A stretch of 64,000 nucleotides of DNA from Streptomyces tropicalis (lineage in GTDB: Bacteria; Actinomycetota; Actinomycetes; Streptomycetales; Streptomycetaceae). This document shows, piece after piece, positions 33,694 through 42,285 of the stretch. The notes beneath the pieces are model-generated. The model was not told the origin of the DNA. It saw nothing but the letters and a program-made list of their open reading frames with translations, and did not search any database. The position numbers and the translations under genes were made by a program. Where the stretch lies: NCBI RefSeq assembly GCF_029269835.1, contig NZ_JARJBB010000003.1:496001-560000 (forward strand), written 5' to 3'. How positions within the stretch are numbered: position 1 is the first letter of the stretch; every line of letters begins with the position of its first letter.

Positions 33694-35250
33694 ATGTCTG
33701 GCTTTCGTCCGCGCGTCGCGTGGACCGGCGGCCTGATCGCCGCCACATCGCTGGCCGTCTCCCTGATCGCCACACCCGCCAGTGCCGTGTCCGGCCCCAC
33801 GGCTTCTGCCACGGTCTCGGCCGCCACCGCACGCCTGGATGTCGGTGGCCAGCGCGGCTGTTCAGCCACCCTGGTCGCCGCGCAGTGGCTTCTGACCGCC
33901 GCGAGCTGCTTCGCCGACGCCTCGGGCGGCACGCTCGCGTCCGGTGCGCCGAAGCTGAAGACGACCGCCACCATCGGCGGTAGCGCCCAGCAGGTGGTTA
34001 ATCTGGTGCCGCGCACGGACCGTGACGTGGTGATGGCCCAACTGGCCAAGCCCGCCAGTGGTATCACCCCGATCCCGGTGACTGGCGCCGCGCCTGCCGC
34101 CGGGGACGAGGTCCAGGCCGCGGGCTATGGACGTACTCACGAGGAGTGGGTGCCCGATCAGGTCCACGTGGCTGCTTTCACCGTCCAGGACACCGCCGCC
34201 ACAACTCTCGATCTGGCCGCAAAGTCGGACGGGGCGGCGACCTGCAAGGGCGATACCGGTGGTCCGGTCCTGAGCACCACGGGAGCGGTCGTGGGTGTCA
34301 GCAGCCTGTCCTGGCAGGGCGGTTGCCTGGGTACCGACCCCGCCGAGACGCGTACGGGCGCGGTGGCCGCCCGGGTCGACGACCTGTCCTCCTGGGTCCA
34401 GCAGGTCGCCTACGCCCCCGTCTTCGCGGCAGCACCGTGGAAGCACGCCGTGCAGATCACGGCCGGCTACTACGCGGGCGACTCGGCCGGCGGCACCCGT
34501 CACATGGACCTGATCGTCGTCTGGGACGACGGCAAGGTCACCCTCTACCAGGGCGGCTACGGCAACGACCCCGCGCGCCCCTTCGCCGCAGAACACCAAC
34601 TGCAGCCCGAGAAGAGCATCTGGACCCACGCCGTCAACGTGACCAGCACCAACACCGGCGGCGGCACCGACGGAGTCGTGGTGCGGTGGTCCGACGGCGA
34701 GATGACCCTCTACACCACGGTCGACGCCAAGGGCTTCCACGGCGAGAAGCAGCTCGCCCCGCCCCACACCGCCGAATGGCAGAACGACGCCCAGCAGCTG
34801 ACCGCGGGCCGGTTCACCGCGAACGGCCTGCGCGACGACCTGCTGGTCACCTGGAAGGACGGCCACGTCTCCGTCTTCAGTGACCTGGCGGTCAACGGGC
34901 TGAAGAAGCAGACCCAGACGGTCGCCAAGAACAACACCTGGCCCTACGCCGAGAAACTCGCCAGCGGCTCCTTCACCGGCAAGACCACCGACGATGTGCT
35001 GGTGCGCTGGATCGACGGAGAGACCACCATCTACCCCGGCATGACAGGCAAAGCCCTGCCCGGTGAGATCAGGATCCGGCCCGAAAAGTCGTACTGGACC
35101 AACGCAGCCGCGGTCACCGTCGGCGCCTTCAGTACCAACACCACCGCCAACGACATCCTCGTCCGCTGGAACGACGGCCACGTCAGCTACTTCACCGGCG
35201 TCGACGCCAAGGGCCTCCACGACGAAATCCAGCTCGCACCCGCCAACTGA
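33694..35250 (+). CDS. Secreted trypsin-fold pseudo-protease with five C-terminal repeats
   Basis: This 518-aa exported protein has a signal peptide ending near residue 32. Residues 45-235 follow the S1 chymotrypsin pattern: GCSATLVAAQWLLTAASCF, RTDRDVVMAQL and CKGDTGGPV. At the catalytic positions, Asp (D111) is kept, but the His is Ser (S71 in TAASC) and the Ser is Thr (T188 in GDTGGP). The two disulfide cysteines (C56, C72) remain. Residues 250-518 hold five repeats of about 50-55 residues with the core [ILV]V.W.DG...[LVF]Y/F, such as DLIVVWDDGKVTLYQG and DDVLVRWIDGETTIYP. It is probably a binding protein, not a protease. Confidence 0.85.
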   Translation: MSGFRPRVAWTGGLIAATSLAVSLIATPASAVSGPTASATVSAATARLDVGGQRGCSATLVAAQWLLTAASCFADASGGTLASGAPKLKTTATIGGSAQQVVNLVPRTDRDVVMAQLAKPASGITPIPVTGAAPAAGDEVQAAGYGRTHEEWVPDQVHVAAFTVQDTAATTLDLAAKSDGAATCKGDTGGPVLSTTGAVVGVSSLSWQGGCLGTDPAETRTGAVAARVDDLSSWVQQVAYAPVFAAAPWKHAVQITAGYYAGDSAGGTRHMDLIVVWDDGKVTLYQGGYGNDPARPFAAEHQLQPEKSIWTHAVNVTSTNTGGGTDGVVVRWSDGEMTLYTTVDAKGFHGEKQLAPPHTAEWQNDAQQLTAGRFTANGLRDDLLVTWKDGHVSVFSDLAVNGLKKQTQTVAKNNTWPYAEKLASGSFTGKTTDDVLVRWIDGETTIYPGMTGKALPGEIRIRPEKSYWTNAAAVTVGAFSTNTTANDILVRWNDGHVSYFTGVDAKGLHDEIQLAPAN

Positions 35251-35280
35251 ACCACTTGGACACGGCCACTTTACGGGCGA

Positions 35281-35315
35281 GGGGGCGGCTCGCGGACGAC
35301 CGTCGAGCCGCCCCC
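35281..35315 (+). terminator. Hairpin between pseudo-protease and toxin genes
   Basis: A perfect 12-bp stem (35281-35292 and 35304-35315) follows the pseudo-protease stop by 30 bases. The toxin gene therefore probably has its own promoter or receives only partial read-through. Confidence 0.7.
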
Positions 35316-35381
35316 TAGTCGTCGCCTGCTCCGACGTCTCCGGCGTGACTGTCAGGTGACCACGAACGATATGAGAGACAG

Positions 35382-38300
35382 TTGAAAACAAGGAAACCCG
35401 CGAGCATCGCGGTGAGAAGAGTTGCGCATACGACACGGATGCTCTGTCTGTGTCTGCTGCCTCTTGCACTCATAATCGGCCTGCTCGGGAGCACTGCCTC
35501 CCGTGCGATGGCCGACGGCACTCCGACCGGTGGCGGCACTTCGGCCACCGACGAGGTGACCCACCGCGGTCGGGCGCTCGACCTGTGGTCGACGGGCGGC
35601 CCCGAGGTGCGTGCCGCCGCGGAAGTCGCTCTGACCGGCAGTGACGATGACGTACGCCACTTCCTCGACACAGCGCAGGATGCCACGTTCCAGGACGAGC
35701 GTGTCGCCGTGGCCCAGCTCGCCAGCGTGGGCGGACTGAGTCTGCAGGACGCGGCCCGCAAGGCGCTGGACGGAACACAACACGACCTCGAGGACTTCCT
35801 GGACTCCGGCTGGCAGGACCCGCTGTTTCAGGATCAGCGGGTTCAGGTCGCGCAGGCCATCGATGCGGGCGGTCCGGAGGTGAAGAAGGCCGGGCAGGCC
35901 GCGCTGAACGGGACGCCGGACGACATCAGGGCGTTCTTGTCGACTGGCCAATACGACCGGCGGGCGCAGGACGAGCGGGTCGAGGTCGCGCAGATCATCA
36001 GCGTGGGCGGCTCCAACGTGGCGGCGGCAGGCCGGATCGCGCTGAACGGTTCGGCGGACGACATCCACGAGTTCCTGGAGGTCGGCCAGTACGTGGCGCG
36101 CGCCCGCGACCAGGAACACGCCACGGTCGCCCAGCTGGCGGCGCAGGCCACGAAGGCCGGGAGCAGTGCGGCCGCGCAGACCAAGGCGGCCAAGGACGCC
36201 TCCGCGCGCGCCGTGACGGCGGCGAAGCTGGCCAAGGAGGCTGCACAGAAGGCGGCGGCCGAGACCCAGGCCTCGAAGAACGACTCGGTGCACGCCGCTT
36301 CGGCGGCCAGCCGGGCGGCGTCGGCGGCCAAGCAGGCCGCGGAGGCCGCGCAGGAAGCGATCGACGCGGCGACCGCCGCCAACAACTCCGCCCGGCTGGC
36401 GGCGAGCGCCGCCGAGCAGGCCGCTTCGGCGGCGGTGGGTGCCGCGCAGGCCGCATCCCGCGCGCAGAGTGCCGCCGCGGACGCGGCCACGGACGCGGGC
36501 AAGGCCTCCGCGGCGCGCAAGGCGGCCGACGACGCCCGCACCGCAGCCAAGGGCGCACGGTTGGCGGCGGACGCCGCCAAGCAGGCCGGCAACGCGGCGG
36601 CCGACGCGGGCAACGCGGCCAAGGCCGCCGCCGACGCCGGCACCAACGCCGACGCCGCCGCCGACGCCGCCGACCAGGCCAACACCTACGCCAACCAGGC
36701 CGGCGTCCACTCCTCCGAGGCCGGTGCCGAAGCAGCCGCGGCCCACCGCCACGCCCAGGAAGCCAACCGCGCCGCCAACTCGGCTGCGTCGCTGGCCGCG
36801 GAGTCGGCCAGCGCGGCCAGCGACGCGGAGGACGCGGCCAACGCGGCGGCCACGCATGCGGACAACGCCGCCAAGGACGCCGATGACGCGGCCAAGCACG
36901 CCGGCGAAGCTGCCACTGCCGCAGCCCAGTCCGCGGCACACGCCAAGGCCGCCCAGGGCGCGGCCGACGCCGCCACCGCGGCCGTCGCCAAAGCCCAGAA
37001 GACCCACGTCACCACCGTCAAGATCGAGACGGAGGAGCTGACCGAGCGCACCAACCTCGGCATCGCCAAAGCCAAGGACCTCAAGGCCCAGCAGGACCAG
37101 CAAACAGCCGCCGACACGGCAGCCGCCCAGCAGGCCAAGGACACCGACGCCCAGGCCAAGAGCCTGGCGGCGCAGGCCGCCCAGCCCGGAGCCGACCCCA
37201 AGACCATTGCCCCGGCCGGCCGCAAGGTCGCGCTGGCGACGATGCAGACCGGTGGGCCGTGGAGCCAGGGCGCCGCCGAGAACGCCCTGACCGGCACCGA
37301 CCAAGACGTCCTCGACTACCTCACCACCCGCCGTGACCAGGCCGCCCACCAGGACGACCGCTACCGCGTGCAGACCCTGGCCCAGGAAAGCTCCCTGGCC
37401 TCGGTGCGCAGTGCCGCCGAGGACGCGCTCAAGGGCAGCGACGACCAGGTCTCCGCGTTCCTCGCCACCGGGCAGTACGAGGCCGGGGCACAGGACTTCC
37501 GGGTCGCCATCGCCCAAATCATCGACGCCAGCGGACCTGTGGTGCAGCAGACCGGCCGCGCCGCACTGGACTCGAATGACCCGCAGAAATACCGGCAGTT
37601 CCTCACCACCGGCCAGTACCAGGCACGCAACCAGGACGAACGTGTCCGCGCCGCCCAGCTCGCCGACCCCAAGAACAGCGCCAGCGGCCCGGACGTGAAG
37701 TCCGCGGCCCGCATCGCCCTGGAGGGCCCCGATGACCTGATGGACCAGTTCATCCACGTCGGGCAGTACAAGGCGCAGCGGCAGGACTTCCTCGGCGCCA
37801 CCCACACCGCGCAGATCGCCCAGCTGATCGCGGACGCCGCCGGGGTTGCGGCCACCGCCCAGCAGAACGCCGCCCAGGCCCACAGGGCCGCCGCTCTCGC
37901 GGCCAGGGCCCAGGACAAGGCTGCCGACTGGGCGAAGAAGGCCGATGCGTCGGCCAAGCAGGCCAAGGGCTACGCCGACCAGGCGGCCCAGTCCGCCAAG
38001 GACGCGCAGGCCTCCGCCGACCAGGCGGCCGCCTCCGCCCACACCGCCTCCAAGGCCGCCGCCTCCGCCAACCAGGCCGCGAGCGACGCGGCCACCTCCG
38101 CCGTCGACGCCGCCGGCTCCGCCCAGTGGGCCCAGGCCTCCGCCACCGCCGCCTACACCGCCGGAGAGCAGGGCCGCGCCTCCGAACTCGCGGCAGGCAA
38201 GGACTCCAAGGCCGCCGACCAGGCCTTCGCGGACGCCTTCCAGGCGGCCGTGCAGAAGAAGGAAGCCGAACGCAAGGCCGCCGAGAAGGACACCGGGGCC

Positions 38301-39449
38301 CAGGATGAAGCACGCTACCGGTGCGGCATGCTCGGCTGCGACCCCGTGGAACACCCGGCCCGCTACTGCCAGCACAACGAGGTGCTGTGCGACCTCGCCT
38401 CCATGGGCCCCGGCGCCGAGGTCGCGGCCGAAGAGCTGTGGACCGTGGAGAAGGACTTCGGCCTCGGAAATTGGTACCCCTGCAGCAAGGGCGACCTCGA
38501 AGCCTGCACGCAACTCGCTGAAGACCAGGCGTTCCGCAGCAAGTGGAAGCTCCTCGAAGAAGGCGTGGAAGCGCTTCAGGACCTGCGCCGCCTCCGTTAC
38601 TTGAAGGCGTGCACCCAGTGCTTCCCAGCCGGCACCAAAGTCCTCATGGCCAACGCCGGCCCGCGGAGCATCGAGACGATCCACCCGGGCGACACCGTCC
38701 TGGCCACCGACCCGCTCACCGGCCGCACCGCACCCCGCAAGGTCAGCCGTCTCATCATCACCGACGGCGACAAGCACTTCGACGAACTCACCATCGCCAC
38801 CCCCGACGGCCCCCGGAAACTCACCGCCACCTACGAACACCCCTTCTGGAGCCCCTCAGCACACCACTGGATCAAGGCCCACGACCTCACACCCGGCACC
38901 ACCCTCCTCAGCACCCACAACGCCCCCGTCCGGGTCCAGGCCAACCGCCCCTTCGACCAGCACACTCGCACCTACAACCTCACAGTCGACAGCTTCCACA
39001 CGTACTATGTGCTGGCCGGCACGACGCCGATCCTCGTGCACAACTGTGACGCGAAAATTCCCGATGTCGCGCTCGGGACTTCCGATCACGGGCTTGAGGA
39101 CTGGGCGAACGGCAACGGCTACACGCATTTCATGGGCAATTCCATGGAGGACGCTTTGGCTGCCGTTCGCGATGTGTTGAACGGCCATCCCGAAACGCAC
39201 GTACATGTGCGCCTTGATGGCTTCAAATTGTCGGGAGGCAAGGCCGGTGGAACCCCCGCCGAACTCTTCGACGACGCCGTCAAGGAAGGCCAGGGGAAAT
39301 ATTGGTATACCACGCAGAAGGAGATGGCATACCTGGAACGAGCCTACCGCGTAGGTGAGCTGCCCCGGAACAGGCTCACCTTCTATCTGGGAGGAAAAGA
39401 CGTCACCGATGAAGTCTTTTCGGGATCCAAGTACCTAGGGGGTTCTTGA
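35382..39449 (+). CDS. Polymorphic toxin: ALF repeats, Ala-rich coiled coils, HINT domain, C-terminal toxin tip
   Basis: This 1355-aa exported protein starts at TTG 35382 (GTG 35412 is an alternative) with a signal peptide (LCLCLLPLALIIGLLGSTAS). Residues 60-245 hold four ALF-type repeats, each with A..AL.G..DD...FL...G. An Ala/Lys-rich coiled coil follows (245-545), then a second ALF block (613-825) and a second Ala-rich stretch (825-975). A Cys-rich linker precedes a HINT self-cleavage domain: C1080 (TQCFPAGTKVLMA) to H1220-N1221-C1222 (TPILVHNC). The last 133 residues are the toxin tip (VALGTSDHGLEDWANG, HVHVRLDGFKLSGG, RLTFYLGGKDVTDE). It may be the type 27 class, but this is uncertain. 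The stop is one base before the immunity ATG. Confidence 0.9.
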   Translation: MKTRKPASIAVRRVAHTTRMLCLCLLPLALIIGLLGSTASRAMADGTPTGGGTSATDEVTHRGRALDLWSTGGPEVRAAAEVALTGSDDDVRHFLDTAQDATFQDERVAVAQLASVGGLSLQDAARKALDGTQHDLEDFLDSGWQDPLFQDQRVQVAQAIDAGGPEVKKAGQAALNGTPDDIRAFLSTGQYDRRAQDERVEVAQIISVGGSNVAAAGRIALNGSADDIHEFLEVGQYVARARDQEHATVAQLAAQATKAGSSAAAQTKAAKDASARAVTAAKLAKEAAQKAAAETQASKNDSVHAASAASRAASAAKQAAEAAQEAIDAATAANNSARLAASAAEQAASAAVGAAQAASRAQSAAADAATDAGKASAARKAADDARTAAKGARLAADAAKQAGNAAADAGNAAKAAADAGTNADAAADAADQANTYANQAGVHSSEAGAEAAAAHRHAQEANRAANSAASLAAESASAASDAEDAANAAATHADNAAKDADDAAKHAGEAATAAAQSAAHAKAAQGAADAATAAVAKAQKTHVTTVKIETEELTERTNLGIAKAKDLKAQQDQQTAADTAAAQQAKDTDAQAKSLAAQAAQPGADPKTIAPAGRKVALATMQTGGPWSQGAAENALTGTDQDVLDYLTTRRDQAAHQDDRYRVQTLAQESSLASVRSAAEDALKGSDDQVSAFLATGQYEAGAQDFRVAIAQIIDASGPVVQQTGRAALDSNDPQKYRQFLTTGQYQARNQDERVRAAQLADPKNSASGPDVKSAARIALEGPDDLMDQFIHVGQYKAQRQDFLGATHTAQIAQLIADAAGVAATAQQNAAQAHRAAALAARAQDKAADWAKKADASAKQAKGYADQAAQSAKDAQASADQAAASAHTASKAAASANQAASDAATSAVDAAGSAQWAQASATAAYTAGEQGRASELAAGKDSKAADQAFADAFQAAVQKKEAERKAAEKDTGAQDEARYRCGMLGCDPVEHPARYCQHNEVLCDLASMGPGAEVAAEELWTVEKDFGLGNWYPCSKGDLEACTQLAEDQAFRSKWKLLEEGVEALQDLRRLRYLKACTQCFPAGTKVLMANAGPRSIETIHPGDTVLATDPLTGRTAPRKVSRLIITDGDKHFDELTIATPDGPRKLTATYEHPFWSPSAHHWIKAHDLTPGTTLLSTHNAPVRVQANRPFDQHTRTYNLTVDSFHTYYVLAGTTPILVHNCDAKIPDVALGTSDHGLEDWANGNGYTHFMGNSMEDALAAVRDVLNGHPETHVHVRLDGFKLSGGKAGGTPAELFDDAVKEGQGKYWYTTQKEMAYLERAYRVGELPRNRLTFYLGGKDVTDEVFSGSKYLGGS

Positions 39450-39450
39450 A

Positions 39451-39792
39451 ATGCCTCCTGCTCGATGGGAACGCAGGTTTCGGGTGTGGGACTACTCGGT
39501 AAGCTATCAGCGACTGCTCCTGCGCAGCCTGACCGAGTACTCCCCGACTCGAGTGGACGTGCTCTTCTCAAACGTCAACTTTATGCATCTACCCACCGAT
39601 TTCGACCGGTTTGAGGTGCACGAGGACGATCAGTTCATCATGCCGGGGGTGGAGATCGAGAGCCCGCGAGGAAAATGGTTCATCGTCAACGAGGGTGTTG
39701 GCTATGTCCATGCGACACACTGTCAATGGCACGAAGATGAGGGGAACTCCATGACGCCCTCCCGCTTTGGACCGTTCAGGCCGACGGACTGA
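39451..39792 (+). CDS. Putative immunity protein of the ALF/HINT toxin
   Basis: This 113-aa cytoplasmic protein begins one base after the toxin stop (TGA-A-ATG), the coupling typical of toxin-immunity pairs. It has no signal peptide. RFRVWDYSVSYQRLLLRSLT is followed by VDVLFSNVNFMHLPTDFDRF and a short acidic C-terminal half. Immunity proteins protect the producer from its own toxin tip. The call rests on position, size and the absence of any other domain; I cannot assign a named immunity family. Its GC content is lower than the toxin stalk. Confidence 0.75.
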   Translation: MPPARWERRFRVWDYSVSYQRLLLRSLTEYSPTRVDVLFSNVNFMHLPTDFDRFEVHEDDQFIMPGVEIESPRGKWFIVNEGVGYVHATHCQWHEDEGNSMTPSRFGPFRPTD

Positions 39793-39805
39793 GATCCATA
39801 AAGTT

Positions 39806-39873
39806 CATGCAAAACTCCTGTGCCGCTGCGCGAGAGGATCGCAAACTCGCTCATCGGTACAGGAGTCTTCATG
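39806..39873 (+). terminator. Long imperfect hairpin after the immunity gene
   Basis: Arms 39806-39825 and 39855-39873 pair over about 19 bases including ACTCCTGT/ACAGGAGT. The loop is 29 bases. It lies between the convergent immunity and DUF1152 genes and may serve both. Confidence 0.55.
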
Positions 39874-39885
39874 CTGCTGCCGGGC

Positions 39886-40854
39886 TCAGTGCGGGAATGC
39901 CCGGGGCGGCCGCTGCCTGGGCAGTTCCTCGCGGAAGGCAGCGATGGCGGAGCTGATCTGGCGCATCAGAACGGTGTCCTCCAGTTGATCGAGATAGAGG
40001 TTTGCGCGTGCGAGGACGGGCAGATCGGCGCAGAAGTACAGTGCCATCAACGGGTTGACGAACAGTTCGCTGCCGCGGGTGCGCTCGGTGAAGCGTACGT
40101 CGCCGAACTCTCCCCGCACGGCGGCGGCAACGGAGCCGTGCACGATACTCGGATGACTTGCGTGGCACCGCTGGGCATGGGCCACCGCGTCGAGGTAGGC
40201 GGCACCCTCAGGGCTTTTGCGGGGGAGTGAGAACGCACCCAGGTAGCCTCCGGCGCGGTCCAGGGCGGCCAGGTTCTCCAGCACCAGAGAGTGGTTGACC
40301 CCGTGGTAGGCGTCCACACCGAAGCCCACGCAGACCACGAGCCGGTGCGGGACCTCGTCGAGCCCGGCGACGGCCGCCAAGCTGGCCATGTCCTCCTCCG
40401 GAGTGCCGAGGCCGTGCTCGTCCCCGCGCATCAGGATGTCGGTTCCGCCGTCCACGAGTACAACCGCATCCACGCCGCCCAAGTGCTCCAGGAGGGCCCG
40501 GTAGGCGGCGCGCAGCGGCTGGACACCCGTGCGGGGGAAGGCGTACACGGTGTCGGGCAGTTGCTGCGAGTGGAGCCACTGGGCGAGGGAGCGCTCGGGG
40601 AAGTAGTCGCCACGCAGTGGGGTGTCCGGGCGGACGGCGGCGACGTCTTCCGCCACCCAGGATCCCAGGTCCAGGCCGTACAGGTCGGAAAAGGACAGGC
40701 TGGCCATGTGGACCTGGGCGCCGGCCGACCGCAGTGCGAGGGCCAGGGGTAGTCCGGCGTAGACGTCGAAGCCCCCGCCCGCACCGGCGACGAGGACCCG
40801 GTCCGCCTCGCGCAGGCGGGTGAAGAAGACGGGCTCACGGAGGGAGATCACCAC
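39886..40854 (-). CDS. DUF1152 domain-containing protein
   Basis: This 322-aa protein covers one DUF1152 domain. It begins VLVAGAGGGFDVYAGLPLALALR, a glycine-rich nucleotide-binding-like turn, and later has VDAVVLVDGGTDILMRGDE and VVCVGFGVDAYHGVNHSLVL. DUF1152 proteins are widespread in Bacteria and Archaea and their function is unknown; the fold suggests nucleotide or cofactor binding. GTG 40854 or the adjacent GTG codon is the start. It converges on the immunity gene and shows no sign of a partner. Confidence 0.85.
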   Translation of the reverse strand: MVISLREPVFFTRLREADRVLVAGAGGGFDVYAGLPLALALRSAGAQVHMASLSFSDLYGLDLGSWVAEDVAAVRPDTPLRGDYFPERSLAQWLHSQQLPDTVYAFPRTGVQPLRAAYRALLEHLGGVDAVVLVDGGTDILMRGDEHGLGTPEEDMASLAAVAGLDEVPHRLVVCVGFGVDAYHGVNHSLVLENLAALDRAGGYLGAFSLPRKSPEGAAYLDAVAHAQRCHASHPSIVHGSVAAAVRGEFGDVRFTERTRGSELFVNPLMALYFCADLPVLARANLYLDQLEDTVLMRQISSAIAAFREELPRQRPPRAFPH

Positions 40855-40860
40855 CAGACC

Positions 40861-41182
40861 CTAGCAACGCCCGATCAGTCCATAGGCTCGGGCCGTTTCC
40901 TGTGCGGTGAGGCGGGCGAGGCGCTCGTGGCGTTGCCTGGTGTTGGAGCGTTGGGCGATGTCGGGGACGCCCCAGGTCTCACAGGCGGTGCCCGGCCGGT
41001 CGGTGACCATCCGGCCCCAGCGCACCGGGCCGGCAGGGAGCCCGCCATCTGTCGTCTTCGTCGACCAGGGCCAACGCCGCGTCATCCCGGCCACCGAACG
41101 TGGCGCACCACACGGCCAGTGGCTTCGGGCCGAGGTTGCCGGGCAGGCGTTCTACCGCGAGGTGCACTAGCGTTGCCTCCAC
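40861..41182 (-). pseudogene. Degenerate transposase fragment
   Basis: A minus-strand frame has HLAVERLPGNLGPKPLAVW, similar to the catalytic-core region of IS701/NF041680-type DDE transposases. It breaks by frameshift near 41080 and continues in another frame (AGPVRWGRMVTDRPG, ARLTAQETARAYGLIGRC). Neither frame is a full gene. The identity is tentative because only one motif is recognisable. Confidence 0.45.
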
Positions 41183-41440
41183 GATGGGAAGGTTGCCGGG
41201 GGGCCCAACCGCCCTGTGGCGTTCAGGCTTGGGGTGCAGACGTCACCAGCAGTGGGCCCCTGTCGTCCCCGGGTCGCGGCACCCTCGCTGATCGGCGAGA
41301 CGATGAATGAAGCCCGATCGAGCGCTCAGGCAGTCGGCGTACGCGTCCAGCCCATCCGGCACCGAGTGTGCCCTCACCCTGGCACGCCCGTCGACCGAGT
41401 GCGTGAGCAGACACCCTCGCCTCGCAGCCGGGCGCTACGT
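41183..41440. other. Non-coding stretch before the internal junction
   Basis: These 258 bases have no convincing frame. They lie between the transposase fragment and the 108-base right-end repeat, and are probably element debris. Confidence 0.45.
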
Positions 41441-41548
41441 CACGCCATCATGCGGGTCATCCTGCCTCCCCGCACACCTCATCAAAGGTAGAGAATCCCT
41501 CGTGCCACCACGACCGTATCGTCAGCGGTCGACTCGCCCCTCGGACAC
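41441..41548. repeat. Right-end repeat, copy 1
   Basis: This 108-base sequence aligns along its whole length with 46689-46797, starting CACGCCATC.TGCGGGTCA and ending CCTCGGACAC. The copies differ at many positions but need almost no gaps. Both end in the att core, so this is the conserved right end of two related elements. Confidence 0.85.
41537..41548. other. Internal att core
   Basis: CCCCTCGGACAC matches all 12 bases of the attL core at 28772-28783. The sequence after it (TCCTTAC...AGCGATGCGGAATCG) continues to resemble the DNA beside the tRNA, so this is the junction between two tandem insertions. Confidence 0.75.
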
Positions 41549-41551
41549 TCC

Positions 41552-42202
41552 TTACTCCTTATAGCGATGCGGAATCGAGGGCCTCGACCTAACGGTCGCG
41601 GTCCTCGTTGCGTTGTCGTACATGATCGTGACGCCCAGGACGTCGTAAAGGGGCTCTCTCTCCTCGGCGTCGGCGGCTTGGACACGTTGTGCGATGTTTC
41701 CGAGTCTGTCAGTTGCGCGTCGTTGATCCACTGGGTGACGACGGCCGGGTCGGCTCCGGAGCCGAGGGCGGCTTGGTAGCGGGCGAGGCGCCGCTCGCAT
41801 TCCTTGATCGCCGGGCGGGCTTGGGCCTGCTCGGGGGTCTGGGGCTGTGCGGCGTTTGCCGCGATGCCGGCCTGGCTGAGTGCGGTGATGGTGGCGGTGA
41901 GCCGCTCGGGGGTGCAGGCGCGGGCGATCCATGCATCCCGTGCCCGGCAGATGATGTCTTCGCGCAGGTTGATGGTGCGCGGATGATCGAGTCCGGGGTA
42001 GAGGGCTGCTTCCTGTTCCTCGTACTCGCATCGGTAGTAGACGCGGTCGCGGATCGCAGAGGGCTGCATCTTGCGTCCGCACGGAGTGCACTTCGCCCGG
42101 CCTCGTAGGACGTAGACCCGCCGGCTGCTTCGCCGGTTAGGGCGTTCCTGCCGCTGGTAGGTGCGGGCGCGTTGCCTGCGGGCCCGCTGGGCGGCTTCGA
42201 AG
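41552..42202 (-). pseudogene. Second serine-recombinase relic
   Basis: This segment is a near-duplicate of 28797-29526. It keeps the zinc ribbon and tail regions (MQPSAIRDRVYYRCEYEEQ, ECERRLARYQAALGSGADP) but not the N-terminal half. A deletion of about 97 bases near 41710 joins QWINDAQ to the DRLGNIAQRV segment out of frame. Homology ends abruptly at about 42202, where unrelated sequence begins. It marks the left end of the second, conservon-bearing element. Confidence 0.88.
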
Positions 42203-42285
42203 GCTCAATTTTCGCTATGGGCGGGTGCTGGACGGCCGCGCCGGGCACTTTCCGGGGCGGCCGCGTGCGGGTTCGGCAGCGCCGG

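Noticed and set aside
35352..38840. A long open frame on the minus strand across the toxin gene
   Set aside because: It is a shadow of the Ala/Lys-rich toxin coding strand; its translation is Gly/Val/Leu/Arg low-complexity with no family resemblance. Similar long antisense frames at 3757-7074 and elsewhere are rejected for the same reason.
38619..39047. Intein in the large toxin gene
   Set aside because: The HINT block has intein-like ends but is followed by a toxin tip and an immunity gene and there is no host-protein extein, so it is a pretoxin HINT domain.
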